64,000 nt of DNA from contig CAYVQT010000003.1 in the NCBI GenBank assembly GCA_964453665.1, positions 26,354-90,353 of the forward strand, read 5' to 3'. The first letter of the stretch is position 1. Each line of letters starts with the position of its first letter. The notes beneath the pieces are model-generated. The model saw nothing but the letters and a program-made list of their open reading frames with translations. It was not told the DNA's origin and searched no databases. The translations under genes and the position numbers were made by a program. Shown here piece after piece: positions 43,257-52,106 of this stretch. Source of the stretch: DAOUTY01 sp964453665. Lineage in GTDB: Bacteria; Chloroflexota; Dehalococcoidia; SZUA-161.

Positions 43257-43706
43257 ACCGACACCTCCCCATTCTCTTACTTCGAGTGCTTGACCTGTAC
43301 AGCAAGCTTAGCATTAATAGGTCATAAAATGAAGGGGTAAAGGGTTGCGAAATTACCGGCTCCAGGGGCCTTAGTATCCTGCCACTTATTCCAAGTATCT
43401 GTAAAAAACCTGTATAACGCGGATAGAGAATCTGCAACGCTCCCTGATTTACTAATTGTAATCGAGCTTATAATTACCTTCTAATCCGACAGCTGTAAAC
43501 AATTGAGCTAAACAGCCCGTCGGTAACGGTCTACGGCCAGTGGGACGAAAATTAGTGAGATGCCCCTGAGTACCAACCTGCCTGGCGCTGTATTCCCCAA
43601 CCTGCCCTAAAAAATTCGTAAGCTTACACAGAAAAAGCAGCCTTTCTCCATAATTTCTCCACAATTCCCCTATAGACTTATTTCACATTCATTAATCGTG
43701 CACGTT
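43257..43706. other. Intergenic region upstream of the MerR-like/efflux locus
   Basis: 450 bases without a supported gene. It contains the 11-bp repeats at 43643-43675 described separately; nothing else is recognised. Confidence 0.5.
43643..43675 (+). promoter_or_regulatory. 11-bp direct repeats TTTCTCCATAA / TTTCTCCACAA
   Basis: Two near-identical 11-mers abut (43643-43653 and 43654-43664), followed by a weaker third (TTCCCCTATAG). The same pattern occurs at 47870-47902 before the secreted protein and two-component genes. Contiguous 11-bp direct repeats are typical of OmpR/PhoB-family binding; the regulator at 48633 is the natural candidate. Confidence 0.5.
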
Positions 43707-43964
43707 ATGTTCGAGTCGACCATGCCTGAAAAAGTGGGTGTCAGGGCTGCAAATAACAATACGACAGAGTCTTTACTTCCGATGAGAGAAGCCTGCCGCA
43801 TATTGAATATACACGGTAATACCTTAAGGCGCTGGTGTGAGCAGGGAATTATCAGGGCATACCGCATCGGTCCTTCTAATCACCGGCGGTTCAAGTTGGA
43901 TGATGTCCTCGCGGTACTCGAAGAAAAGCCGCGTACACGGTCGTCCTCACCAGGGAGCCACTGA
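43707..43964 (+). CDS. MerR/excisionase-like helix-turn-helix protein (paralogue of 11575)
   Basis: 85 residues from the ATG at 43707 (GTG 43698 and ATG 43722 are alternatives; none has a strong ribosome site). Helix-turn-helix LLPMREACRILNIHGNTLRRWCEQGII and wing YRIGPSNHRRFKLDDVL, the same layout as the protein at 11575. No effector domain. It lies upstream of the efflux genes, which it might help regulate. Confidence 0.75.
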   Translation: MFESTMPEKVGVRAANNNTTESLLPMREACRILNIHGNTLRRWCEQGIIRAYRIGPSNHRRFKLDDVLAVLEEKPRTRSSSPGSH

Positions 43965-44056
43965 TGGTAAGCGCACTCTCGGGTTTTATTGGCCCACCAG
44001 CATTAATAACAGAGAGGTATGGCTAAGACTGTTTACCTGATATCAGGGAGGTAAAA

Positions 44057-44161
44057 ATGATTAATAGATTGAAAGCGCTAAAGCCGCGGCGGGTTGCATT
44101 GCTGTTTGCTTCATTATTCGGCACAGCGTTCGCGGTCTACTTAGTCGTTCGTAGGCCGTAG
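44057..44161 (+). CDS. Very small single-helix membrane peptide
   Basis: 34 residues. A basic N-terminus (MINRLKALKPRR) is followed by one hydrophobic helix (VALLFASLFGTAFAVYLVV) and RRP. GGGAGGTAAAA precedes the ATG. It lies 27 bp before the efflux fusion-protein gene and may be co-transcribed. It resembles small membrane regulatory peptides in shape only; no family recognised. Confidence 0.5.
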   Translation: MINRLKALKPRRVALLFASLFGTAFAVYLVVRRP

Positions 44162-44188
44162 GCTACCCTGAGCTAGAGGAGGAAGAGA

Positions 44189-45703
44189 ATGCTATATCGA
44201 TTAAGAAGAATTTTCTTAGGAATCAGAAGGCTGAAGCTGTGGCAAAAGACGTTGCTGATTGTCCTGCTCATTGGTCTGGTGGTCGGGCTTCCCGTCGCAT
44301 ATGGGGGTAGTGATGGTGGTTCTGCTGCCGGAGCGAGCGGTGAAAGCAATACAGAAATCTATTTGGTGCAATACGGTGACTTGACTAGCACTATCTATGC
44401 CAGCGGCAGCCTGGATTACTCTACCAGCGAACAGCTCACTTTTGGTAGTGCAGGGACTGTGGAGGCCGTGTATGTAGAGAAGGATGATGCCGTCAAAGCG
44501 GGGGATGTGCTGGCCAGGCTTGATAGCGAATCGATCGAATCACTTGAAGAGTCAGTGGCCCGGGCCAGGATCAGCGTTAGAGATGCCGAAGAGGCGCTTG
44601 AGGATGCCCAGGATCCGTACAGTGAATCGGATATTGAGGATGCCAGAGAAGCCGTAGAGCAGGCTCAGTTACAGCTCCTGGATGCTCAGGAACGGGGTGA
44701 AATCAAAGTCGCCAATGCAGAGTATGCGGCGGACAAGGCGTTTCAAAAATATAGCGACAGCTTATTGCAGTATTTTACCGGACAAATTAGCTTCGATGAA
44801 CACCAGCAGGCAGTGAGGGACCTGGCGATAGCGGAACTCGACCTGGAGATGGCCAGGATTAATGCGGATAAGTCGGTGTCCAGTGCCGAGGATGCGCTGG
44901 AGAACGCAGAGGAGACGCTGGAAGAGATGTTGGCCGGGGCTGATCCTCTGGAAGTAGCACTGAAACAAAGCCAGTTAGACAGCGCAAGGGTTACCTTAGA
45001 TAATGCGCTGGAGCAACTGGAATCGGCCAGAGAGGGCTACCCTATCGTAGCTCCCTTTGACGGAGTCGTGGCCGATATAAATGTTGCCCCGGGTGACGAG
45101 GTAAATGCCAATACGGTCGTCATTGAGCTGGTAGATTCCTCCGCTTTTGAAATGAGCGCCAGCGTCGATGAGATCGATGTTGCGCAGTTGAGGCTGGGGC
45201 AGGGGGCAACCGTGACTCTTGACGCTATTTCGGACACTGAGCTATCAGGTAATGTATCCAGCCTATCTGCCTTTGCCCAATCTCAGTCCGGGGTCGTATC
45301 GTACCCGATCACTATCAGCCTGGATGTTCCTGAGGGTATCCAGCTTCTGGAGGGAATGAGCGCAACGGCGACGATAGAGATTGAGCTGGCCAGCGACGCA
45401 CTGCTCGTGCCAAGCTCGGCTATCACTGGTACAGGCGACAGGTCAATAGTCATGGTAATGGTGGACGGGCAGCCGCAGCCGAGGATGGTAACCCTGGGAG
45501 CAACCGACGGTGTCCAGACCGAGGTGGTCACAGGCCTGGGGGAGGGAGACGAGGTGATAGTTGAAGTTGGGACTGCTACCGGGGATTCATCATCGCAAGA
45601 GATGCAGGAAGAGTTTATGGGCCCCGGAGGATTCACGATGCCGGATGATGGGGGTGGTTTCGTCGTCCCTGACGGTGGTGGCGGAGGATTCATGCCCAGG
45701 TAA
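44189..45703 (+). CDS. MacA/HlyD-type membrane fusion protein of an efflux system
   Basis: 504 residues. N-terminal membrane anchor (about 18-38), a lipoyl/barrel-sandwich half YASGSLDYSTSEQLTFGSAGTVEAVYVEKDDAVKAGDVLARLDS, a long coiled-coil hairpin (about 120-275, rich in Ala, Glu and Leu), the second lipoyl half YPIVAPFDGVVADINVAPGDEV and a beta-barrel. The C-terminal ~35 residues are Gly/Met/Pro-rich. It is the periplasmic/extracellular adaptor working with the ABC proteins encoded next. GAGGAGG precedes the ATG. Confidence 0.88.
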   Translation: MLYRLRRIFLGIRRLKLWQKTLLIVLLIGLVVGLPVAYGGSDGGSAAGASGESNTEIYLVQYGDLTSTIYASGSLDYSTSEQLTFGSAGTVEAVYVEKDDAVKAGDVLARLDSESIESLEESVARARISVRDAEEALEDAQDPYSESDIEDAREAVEQAQLQLLDAQERGEIKVANAEYAADKAFQKYSDSLLQYFTGQISFDEHQQAVRDLAIAELDLEMARINADKSVSSAEDALENAEETLEEMLAGADPLEVALKQSQLDSARVTLDNALEQLESAREGYPIVAPFDGVVADINVAPGDEVNANTVVIELVDSSAFEMSASVDEIDVAQLRLGQGATVTLDAISDTELSGNVSSLSAFAQSQSGVVSYPITISLDVPEGIQLLEGMSATATIEIELASDALLVPSSAITGTGDRSIVMVMVDGQPQPRMVTLGATDGVQTEVVTGLGEGDEVIVEVGTATGDSSSQEMQEEFMGPGGFTMPDDGGGFVVPDGGGGGFMPR

Positions 45704-45728
45704 CAGACGGCTTTAGAGGTGGACAAGT

Positions 45729-46451
45729 ATGATGCAGCTTAAAGACATTGTGAAGACATATCAGATGGAGCAGGTTGAGGTTCAGGCGCTGCGCGGTGTG
45801 AGCTTCAGTATTGAAGAAGGGGAGCTGGTGGCTGTAATGGGGCCATCCGGCTGTGGGAAGACAACCCTTTTAAGCATCATGGGTTGCCTTGATACCCCTA
45901 CCTCCGGGAGCTACTACCTCGACAGCGTCGAGGTAAGCAATCTTTCGGACTCGCAGCTTGCCGGTATAAGGAATAAGAAAATCGGCTTTGTCTTTCAGAC
46001 TTTTAACCTGCTTGCACGTACCTCCGCGCTGGAAAACGTGCGATTACCTATGCTGTACGGGGGGGACGGGCGCGACAGCGGAGAGCGGGCAAGAGAGGCT
46101 CTTGAAAGGGTGGGGATGGGTTCCCGTGCGACCCACAGCCCTGCGGAGCTTTCGGGAGGCGAGCGTCAGCGGGTGGCCATCGCCCGCGCCCTGGTCAACA
46201 AACCCGCTATTATCCTTGCAGACGAGCCAACCGGCAACCTAGACAGTCAGTCGAGCCAGGACATCCTGAACATTCTCTGCGAGCTCAACAGCGTGGAAGG
46301 CATTACTGTCGTGGTAGTGACCCACGAGCAGGAGATAGCAGGCCAGGCACGGCGGATTATCGCGCTCAGGGACGGCCAGGTAGTTGACGGGCAGCAGGTG
46401 ATGGAGACGGCTGTGCCAGATCTAGGGCTGTCGCAGGGAGGGAGCCAATGA
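45729..46451 (+). CDS. MacB/LolD-type ABC transporter ATPase
   Basis: 240 residues. Walker A GPSGCGKTTLL, Q-loop FVFQTFNLL, signature ELSGGERQRVAIARALV, Walker B IILADEPTGNLD and the switch His in VVVTHEQ. This matches the LolD/MacB ATP-binding subfamily. ATG 45729 and 45732 are both possible. Its stop overlaps the permease start (ATGA), so the two form one transporter. Confidence 0.93.
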   Translation: MMQLKDIVKTYQMEQVEVQALRGVSFSIEEGELVAVMGPSGCGKTTLLSIMGCLDTPTSGSYYLDSVEVSNLSDSQLAGIRNKKIGFVFQTFNLLARTSALENVRLPMLYGGDGRDSGERAREALERVGMGSRATHSPAELSGGERQRVAIARALVNKPAIILADEPTGNLDSQSSQDILNILCELNSVEGITVVVVTHEQEIAGQARRIIALRDGQVVDGQQVMETAVPDLGLSQGGSQ

Positions 46452-47689
46452 ACGCCAAGCAGATAGTGCGCACAGCTCTGACGGCGCTGACTGTAAACAA
46501 GCTCCGGTCATCCCTGACGATACTGGGCGTGGTCATCGGGGTGGCTGCGGTCATAGCGCTGATGGCTCTCGGTGAAGGCACCCAGGTAACTATTGCCCAG
46601 AATATCGAGTCGCTGGGCACCGACCTGCTCTTTGTCAGTCCGGGAGCAAGCTCCGAAAGTGGAATAAGGGGGATGATGGGAAGTGCCAACACCCTGAGTC
46701 TGGCTGATGCCGAAGCGCTAACAGCGGCCTCCGCTGTCTCGGCGGTAGCGCCTTCGACCTCGACAAACGCCCAGATAGTGGCTGGAGGGGAGAACACAAG
46801 GGCGCAAATTACAGGCGTCACACCGGAATACGAATACGTGCGAAACTTGACATTGGCCGAGGGAGAGTTCATCGACGACTACGATATAGAACGAAGAACC
46901 ATGGTGGCGGTTCTGGGCAGCAGCCTGGCGGAGACTCTGTTCGGTGAAACGAGCCCCGTAGGTCAGACCATTAAAATAAACGGACGTCAATTCACTGTAA
47001 TAGGTGTGCTGGAAAGCAAGGGCGGTACCGGGGTCATGAGTGAAGACTACGGACTCTATGCTCCCATCACCACCGTACTGTATCGCATATCTGCCCAGCG
47101 GACTTCAACTGGAGAAATGAGCGTCTCGAGTATCAGCGTGCAGGTGGTGAGCACCGATAAAACCGACGCCGCCATGTCGGAGATTACAGCGATCTTGAAC
47201 GACCGGCACGATATCGGACTTGGTGAAGAGGCCGATTTCAGCATGTCGAGCCAGGAGGAGATGATAGAAACCATGGAGGAATCGACCGAGGTCTTTGTCA
47301 TCCTGCTGGCGGCAATCGCCGGTATCTCCCTCGCTGTCGGCGGCATCGGCGTCATGAACATCATGCTGGTCTCCGTTACCGAGCGGACCAGGGAGATAGG
47401 CATCCGCAAGGCGGTGGGGGCCAAGCGGCGGGACATCCTTTTACAATTCCTTGTTGAGGCTGCCTCGATGAGCCTTATCGGTGGGGCGATCGGGGTGGGG
47501 GCAGGCGTGGGCATATCGAGCCTTATCACGGGTCTCGACCTCGGCACCGTAACGATGGAGGCGGTGGTTTCTACAAACATAATCATACTGGCGGTCTCGG
47601 TCTCGGCAGCGGTTGGGATTCTTTTCGGCCTGTATCCCGCCTACAGGGCATCACGGCTGAGCCCCGTAGAGGCGTTGCGATATGAGTGA
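46448..47689 (+). CDS. MacB/FtsX-type ABC transporter permease
   Basis: 413 residues. An N-terminal helix (NKLRSSLTILGVVIGVAAVIALMALGEGT), a large MacB periplasmic core domain (about 45-270), then three C-terminal helices with VGGIGVMNIMLVSVTERTREIGIRKAVGAKRRDILLQFL and the closing YPAYRASRLSPVEALRYE, the classic FtsX/MacB ending. With the ATPase and fusion protein it forms a MacAB-like mechanotransmission efflux pump, likely for an antibiotic, peptide or lipid. Confidence 0.92.
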   Translation: MNAKQIVRTALTALTVNKLRSSLTILGVVIGVAAVIALMALGEGTQVTIAQNIESLGTDLLFVSPGASSESGIRGMMGSANTLSLADAEALTAASAVSAVAPSTSTNAQIVAGGENTRAQITGVTPEYEYVRNLTLAEGEFIDDYDIERRTMVAVLGSSLAETLFGETSPVGQTIKINGRQFTVIGVLESKGGTGVMSEDYGLYAPITTVLYRISAQRTSTGEMSVSSISVQVVSTDKTDAAMSEITAILNDRHDIGLGEEADFSMSSQEEMIETMEESTEVFVILLAAIAGISLAVGGIGVMNIMLVSVTERTREIGIRKAVGAKRRDILLQFLVEAASMSLIGGAIGVGAGVGISSLITGLDLGTVTMEAVVSTNIIILAVSVSAAVGILFGLYPAYRASRLSPVEALRYE

Positions 47690-47701
47690 GGAGGCAAGAA
47701 G

Positions 47702-47944
47702 ATGAAAGGAGATTTATTTGCCAGATTAACGATCGCTGCTGTTCAGCTTGTTGAACGGCTTTACAGGCAATCAAGAGACTGCGTTTGGTGCATCTTTAGA
47801 TGGGAAGCCGAACCCATGTCCATGCGCCTCAACTTTATTGAATACAATTATCACACGGAAACCACAACCTTTCTCCATAATCTCTGCACAATCTATTTGT
47901 ACTATCAATTTGAGAGGTTGAAAAACCGATCAAATAATAAATAG
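47702..47944 (+). CDS. Small hypothetical protein after the permease
   Basis: 80 residues; GAGGAGG lies 8 nt before the ATG. The sequence (VQLVERLYRQSRDCVWCIFRW, ending YYQFERLKNRSNNK) shows no motif. The 11-bp regulatory repeats at 47870-47902 fall inside its 3' part, which argues that at least the second half is really promoter DNA and the frame fortuitous. Low confidence as a gene. Confidence 0.3.
   Translation: MKGDLFARLTIAAVQLVERLYRQSRDCVWCIFRWEAEPMSMRLNFIEYNYHTETTTFLHNLCTIYLYYQFERLKNRSNNK
47870..47902 (+). promoter_or_regulatory. 11-bp direct repeats before the secreted protein and two-component genes
   Basis: TTTCTCCATAA (47870-47880), TCTCTGCACAA (47881-47891) and TCTATTTGTAC (47892-47902). 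The first 22 bp match 43643-43664 at 19 or 20 positions. Located about 60 bp before the start at 47963. Probable autoregulatory site for the OmpR-type regulator downstream. Confidence 0.5.
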
Positions 47945-47962
47945 AGAGGGGGTGAGACTGAA

Positions 47963-48382
47963 ATGTGGAAGAGTAAGAAAGTGATTCTCACAGGTCTGCT
48001 GGCAGTTGCTCTGCTTGTAGGGAGCACGGTAGGTATAGCCTTCGCTCAGGACGAAACCGGGGACGAGAACACATTTGAAGCCCGAAACGGGGCGCTGATG
48101 GTCAGGGTCTGCCAGATATACGAGGAAAATACTGGCGTTGTACTTGACCAAGAACAACTCCGGAATGCCTTCGCAGAGGCGCGAGGCGAACTGGCAGGTG
48201 AGGCCTTGCAGAACCGCCTTCAGGCAATGGCGGATGAGGGGACGATAACGCAGGAAGAAGCCGATGAGTACATTGATTGGCTCCAGGCCAAACCTGATAC
48301 AGTAATGCCGGGTCCCGGGGGACGAGGCTTCGGGCCCGGTGGTTTCGGAGGCGGGATGCATTTCGGCCAGGGCTTCAACTGA
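47963..48382 (+). CDS. Small secreted helical protein
   Basis: 139 residues with a clear signal peptide (KKVILTGLLAVALLVGSTVGIAFAQ, cleavage after AFA). The mature part is helical, with YEENTGVVLDQEQLRNAFAEA and MADEGTITQEEADEYIDWLQ, a pattern seen in short DUF2680/YckD-like secreted proteins. The tail is Gly/Phe-rich. Such proteins are often linked to envelope-stress systems. GAGGGGGTGA precedes the ATG. It sits directly before the two-component pair, which may control it. Confidence 0.75.
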   Translation: MWKSKKVILTGLLAVALLVGSTVGIAFAQDETGDENTFEARNGALMVRVCQIYEENTGVVLDQEQLRNAFAEARGELAGEALQNRLQAMADEGTITQEEADEYIDWLQAKPDTVMPGPGGRGFGPGGFGGGMHFGQGFN

Positions 48383-48438
48383 TAGGACGGTTTGTATCCT
48401 GACCTGGAGGTATTCCGCTCGGGTATACATGATGCGCT

Positions 48439-48487
48439 CGGTCCCAACTGGCAAGTAAAGCGGATAAGGGAGAGGCCAGTTGGGCCG
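48439..48487 (+). promoter_or_regulatory. Stem-loop in the leader of the two-component operon
   Basis: CGGTCCCAACTGGC (48439-48452) pairs with GCCAGTTGGGCCG (48475-48487), a 12-13 bp stem with one bulge and a 22-nt loop. It lies between the secreted-protein gene and the regulator. It could end or attenuate the upstream transcript; there is no T-run. Confidence 0.4.
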
Positions 48488-48632
48488 AGCCCTCCTATCA
48501 AGAGAGGGCAGTGAATCCCCCCCTCTTTTTCCAGAGGCCAGTTCCTGAGCTGCCCCCCTGGCCTGTCGTTTGACAATTATTCTTCGGGAAGAGAGAATAG
48601 CTCTAGAGGCTAAGCAAAATAACAAGGTAGAT

Positions 48633-49328
48633 ATGGCGAATAAAAAGGTGCTGGTTGTTGATGACGAAAAGAAGATCGTCGATATCGTAACCGCCTATCT
48701 CGAAAAGGACGGTTACAAGGTCATTCCGGCCTACGACGGTGAAGCAGCCCTTGACATGGCCAGGAGCAGGACGCCTGATATTATAGTGCTTGATTTAATG
48801 CTTCCCGAGATATCAGGTTGGGATGTGTGCCGTATCTTGAGAGCTGAATCCAATGTGCCCATAATTATGCTCACAGCAAGGGATGAGGACACAGACAAGA
48901 TAGTAGGGCTGGAATTGGGTGCAGATGACTACATTGTTAAGCCTTTCAATCCGAAGGAGCTGATTGCCAGGATAAGAGCAGTACTCCGTCGTGTTGATAG
49001 GACTGGTGAAACGAGGGGAGCAATTGATGTGGGCGATTTAAACATTGATCTTGAGAAATATGAAGTCAGGCGGGGTGGCAGTCCGGTAGCACTTACACCC
49101 ACTGAATTCGAGCTTCTCAGGGTACTGGCCGAATACCCGGGCCGCGTTTATAGTCGCCTTCAGTTATTGGATAAAGTCCAGGGTGAAGCGTATGAAGGTT
49201 ACGAACGCACCATAGACAGTCATATTAAAAACCTGCGTAAGAAAGTGGAGGTCGACCCTGATAATCCGAAGTATATTTTAACTGTACGTGGAATCGGCTA
49301 TAAATTCGGGGGGGCAGCGGATGCGTAG
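48633..49328 (+). CDS. OmpR-family response regulator
   Basis: 231 residues from the ATG at 48633 ([14 protein letters not shown]), the usual family start. Receiver domain with D in LDLMLPE, T in LTARD and K in IVKPFN. Winged helix [27 protein letters not shown] and [31 protein letters not shown]. It overlaps the kinase start by 8 nt, so the pair is coupled. Candidate reader of the 11-bp repeats at 43643 and 47870. Confidence 0.93.
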   Translation: MANKKVLVVDDEKKIVDIVTAYLEKDGYKVIPAYDGEAALDMARSRTPDIIVLDLMLPEISGWDVCRILRAESNVPIIMLTARDEDTDKIVGLELGADDYIVKPFNPKELIARIRAVLRRVDRTGETRGAIDVGDLNIDLEKYEVRRGGSPVALTPTEFELLRVLAEYPGRVYSRLQLLDKVQGEAYEGYERTIDSHIKNLRKKVEVDPDNPKYILTVRGIGYKFGGAADA

Positions 49329-50766
49329 CTTGCGATGGAAGCTGGGGCTTGCTCTGCTTCTGGTTGTGGCCATCTCCGTAGGCCTTACGGCGTTTTTAAC
49401 CAACAGAAGCACCACGAGTGAATTCGCCAGCTATATGGAACAGAGCAGACAGAACTACGTGGAACTGGCAGGTGAGGGCCTTGCCTGGTTTTACGAGGAA
49501 CAAGGCGATTGGTCCGATGTACAGAACTTATTTGATGGGCTTGCAACATTCGGCAGAAACAGGCTGGTTCTGGTAGACAGTTCCGGCACCATCATTGCCG
49601 ACACATCCGGAGAGTGGATCGGGGAGACGACAGCCAGCGTCAGCCTGAACAGTCCGACAAGTGTTGTCACTGTATCCGGAGAGGAAGTGGGGGAATTATA
49701 TTTATTCACTTCCCAGACAGGACACTGGCAGGGTTTTATAGGTAATAAGCCAGTCCCGGGTGACTTTCCGATACCAAGTCGGCCGCAACCGATAAAGGAG
49801 TTGGTGCCTTTTCCCTCTGAGGAAGACTATCTCAACCGTACCAATAACTCTCTTATCATTGCCGGCATTGTAGGAGCGGTAGTAGCGATCCTGCTCGGCC
49901 TGCTGTTAACGCGACAGCTAACCAAACCCATCCAGACCTTGAAGAATGGTGCAGCCCGCATCGCCAGCGGTGACCTGTCACACAGAGTAAGAGTCAACTC
50001 CAGAGACGAACTCGGTGATCTGGCGAAATCATTCAATTCCATGGCTTCGAACCTTGATGCCAGCGAGCAGGCCCGCCAGCGGTTATTGGCGGACATCGCC
50101 CATGAACTGCGCACTCCTCTGTCTGTAATCGAAGGGACTGTTGATGCTATGCTCGACGGGGTATATGAGCCTAATGCTGATAACCTTGGTTCGATAAAAG
50201 AGGAAACCGCCGCTTTAACCGGGCTGGTGGAGGATTTACGTGATCTAACGCTGGCAGAGTCAGGTCAGCTCAAGTTACAGGTTGAGCCTACGGCCCTGGC
50301 CGACCTGGTTAAGAGAATGGTCGCTCGCTCAGAGGTTATTGCAAAGGAAAAGGGCATTATTATCACGACTGATATTGCTGAGGATATTCCTAAAGTCGAG
50401 GTCGACAGCAGGCGAATATATCAGGTTACTGCAATATTGCTCGATAACGCTTTGAACCATACCCCTTCCGGCGGCGTGATTACAGTCACAGTGGCTGGAG
50501 AGGACGGTAAGACTGGATACCTGACAAGCCGAGGAAATGTATTGATAACCGTTGCCGACACCGGTGGGGGAATCCCCTCCGAGCACCTGCCCTATGTATT
50601 CGAGCGTTTGTACCGGGTTGACGACGCCCGTTCGAGGGAGAGGGGTGGAGCGGGGCTCGGACTCGCTATCGCCAAACAGATGGTCGAGCTACATGGAGGG
50701 AGAATCTGGGTTGAGAGCATAGTCGGGAAGGGGAGTAAGTTCTCCTTCACATTACCTGTAGCGTGA
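49321..50766 (+). CDS. Membrane sensor histidine kinase (BaeS/PhoR-like)
   Basis: 481 residues from the ATG at 49321. Transmembrane helix 1 (about 9-29), an extracytoplasmic sensor domain (30-178), helix 2 ([20 protein letters not shown]), HAMP ([32 protein letters not shown]), dimer box [19 protein letters not shown] with the phospho-His, and the ATPase with [35 protein letters not shown]. Intact kinase, partner of the preceding regulator. With the efflux pump and secreted protein nearby it probably senses envelope damage or a toxic compound. Confidence 0.92.
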   Translation: MRSLRWKLGLALLLVVAISVGLTAFLTNRSTTSEFASYMEQSRQNYVELAGEGLAWFYEEQGDWSDVQNLFDGLATFGRNRLVLVDSSGTIIADTSGEWIGETTASVSLNSPTSVVTVSGEEVGELYLFTSQTGHWQGFIGNKPVPGDFPIPSRPQPIKELVPFPSEEDYLNRTNNSLIIAGIVGAVVAILLGLLLTRQLTKPIQTLKNGAARIASGDLSHRVRVNSRDELGDLAKSFNSMASNLDASEQARQRLLADIAHELRTPLSVIEGTVDAMLDGVYEPNADNLGSIKEETAALTGLVEDLRDLTLAESGQLKLQVEPTALADLVKRMVARSEVIAKEKGIIITTDIAEDIPKVEVDSRRIYQVTAILLDNALNHTPSGGVITVTVAGEDGKTGYLTSRGNVLITVADTGGGIPSEHLPYVFERLYRVDDARSRERGGAGLGLAIAKQMVELHGGRIWVESIVGKGSKFSFTLPVA

Positions 50767-50847
50767 ACAGGGTTGGCCCATGAGAACTATGCACAGTCTA
50801 TGAGATAATCCTTCGTCTTTGCTCTTGACCCAGGGCCTGTCCGTACT

Positions 50848-51747
50848 TTATACAGTATCTCTATACGGCTCACAGTGCACCACTACATTGACCGGCCGTT
50901 CCATCGACTGCGTGATAGCTTCTTCAACATTGCTGCAGATTGCATGTCCCTCAGCCACCGAAAGCTCTGAATCGACAAGCACATGGACATCCATGAAGAC
51001 CTCCCTGCCCACCAGGCGTGTACGCAATCGATGCCAACTCCTAACCCCTGACACTGTCTCGATAGTATCAACTATCGCCTTTCGCTCTTCAGCCGAAATC
51101 GAACCCTCGCTGAGCTCGCAAAAGACCCTCCAGAGTGCCTTCAATCCTACCATAACAACCATAATGCCAACAACTATAGCCGCCAACTGGTCGCCATGTC
51201 CCCAACCCGCCTGCCCGGCGATGCCTCCAAACAGTACCGCCACCGATGAAAGAGCGTCGGTGCGATGATGCCAGGCATTAACGTACAACACAGAACTCCG
51301 AGCCTGCCGGGCAACTCGCCACGTGACCCTATAAATCCACTCCTTAGACATGATCGATACTGCGGCAACGACAAGGACAGCATACCCCGGAATATTGATT
51401 TCCCCCCGGTAGAAGGAAAAACCAGCCTTCCAGGCAAGGAAAAAACCAACCCCGACAAGCATCGCCCCAACAATGGAAGTGGCGAACGTCTCGAATTTTC
51501 CATGTCCATAGGCATGGCTTTCATCGGCCGGCCGCGATGACAGCCTAACGCCCAATATAACAACCAGATCACTGGACAAATCGGACATGGAATGAACCGC
51601 ATCCGCAACAAGCGCCGCTGAACCCACAACCAGACCAACAGCCAGCTTTAACGCCACAAGCAATACGTTGAGGCATAATCCCCATATGGTAACTTTAATG
51701 ATCTGGCTGACGTGGTTCGTCTCTGCCACCACAGGCTGTCCTTTCAC
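50848..51747 (-). CDS. Cation diffusion facilitator (CDF) transporter
   Basis: 299 residues, about six helices. Metal-site motifs ADAVHSMSDLSSD (helix 2) and NAWHHRTDALSS (helix 5) give the usual Asp/His zinc site, and the His-rich turn HAYGHGKFET follows helix 2. A cytosolic C-terminal domain (about 210-299) has the family beta-alpha-beta pattern. It exports divalent metal (Zn, Fe, Mn or Cd) in exchange for protons. It converges with the kinase gene. Confidence 0.92.
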   Translation of the reverse strand: MKGQPVVAETNHVSQIIKVTIWGLCLNVLLVALKLAVGLVVGSAALVADAVHSMSDLSSDLVVILGVRLSSRPADESHAYGHGKFETFATSIVGAMLVGVGFFLAWKAGFSFYRGEINIPGYAVLVVAAVSIMSKEWIYRVTWRVARQARSSVLYVNAWHHRTDALSSVAVLFGGIAGQAGWGHGDQLAAIVVGIMVVMVGLKALWRVFCELSEGSISAEERKAIVDTIETVSGVRSWHRLRTRLVGREVFMDVHVLVDSELSVAEGHAICSNVEEAITQSMERPVNVVVHCEPYRDTV

Positions 51748-52106
51748 GACCTTATATCTATAGTCTATAGCTATACAGCAACAGTCGCAACATCATTTTT
51801 TAGATTACGGTCTTACAGGTTCCCATATCAGACGGCAACAGCGAGCGTTTTACGACCTGACGCAGTGTAGTCCAAAGCTGACAGTACTATTTTACCATCT
51901 GCCATCATGCTAAATGACCATTGTATACAATACAAAGCATGTGATAATGTCGTTTACGTCAGTCGATGGCGACCGAATCTTCTTATACGTTTTTATTAGA
52001 AGAGACCAATTTATAGCGGAAATTCAGTCGGAAAAGGCATACGGACGCCCAGCATGTGGCGACTCCGTGCCTTCCAGCACATATAGCTTGAATAAGGGAG
52101 TAACAC
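51748..52106. other. Intergenic, nothing identified
   Basis: 359 bases between the divergent transporter and kinase genes; presumably holds both promoters. No strong motif or small gene recognised. Confidence 0.5.
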
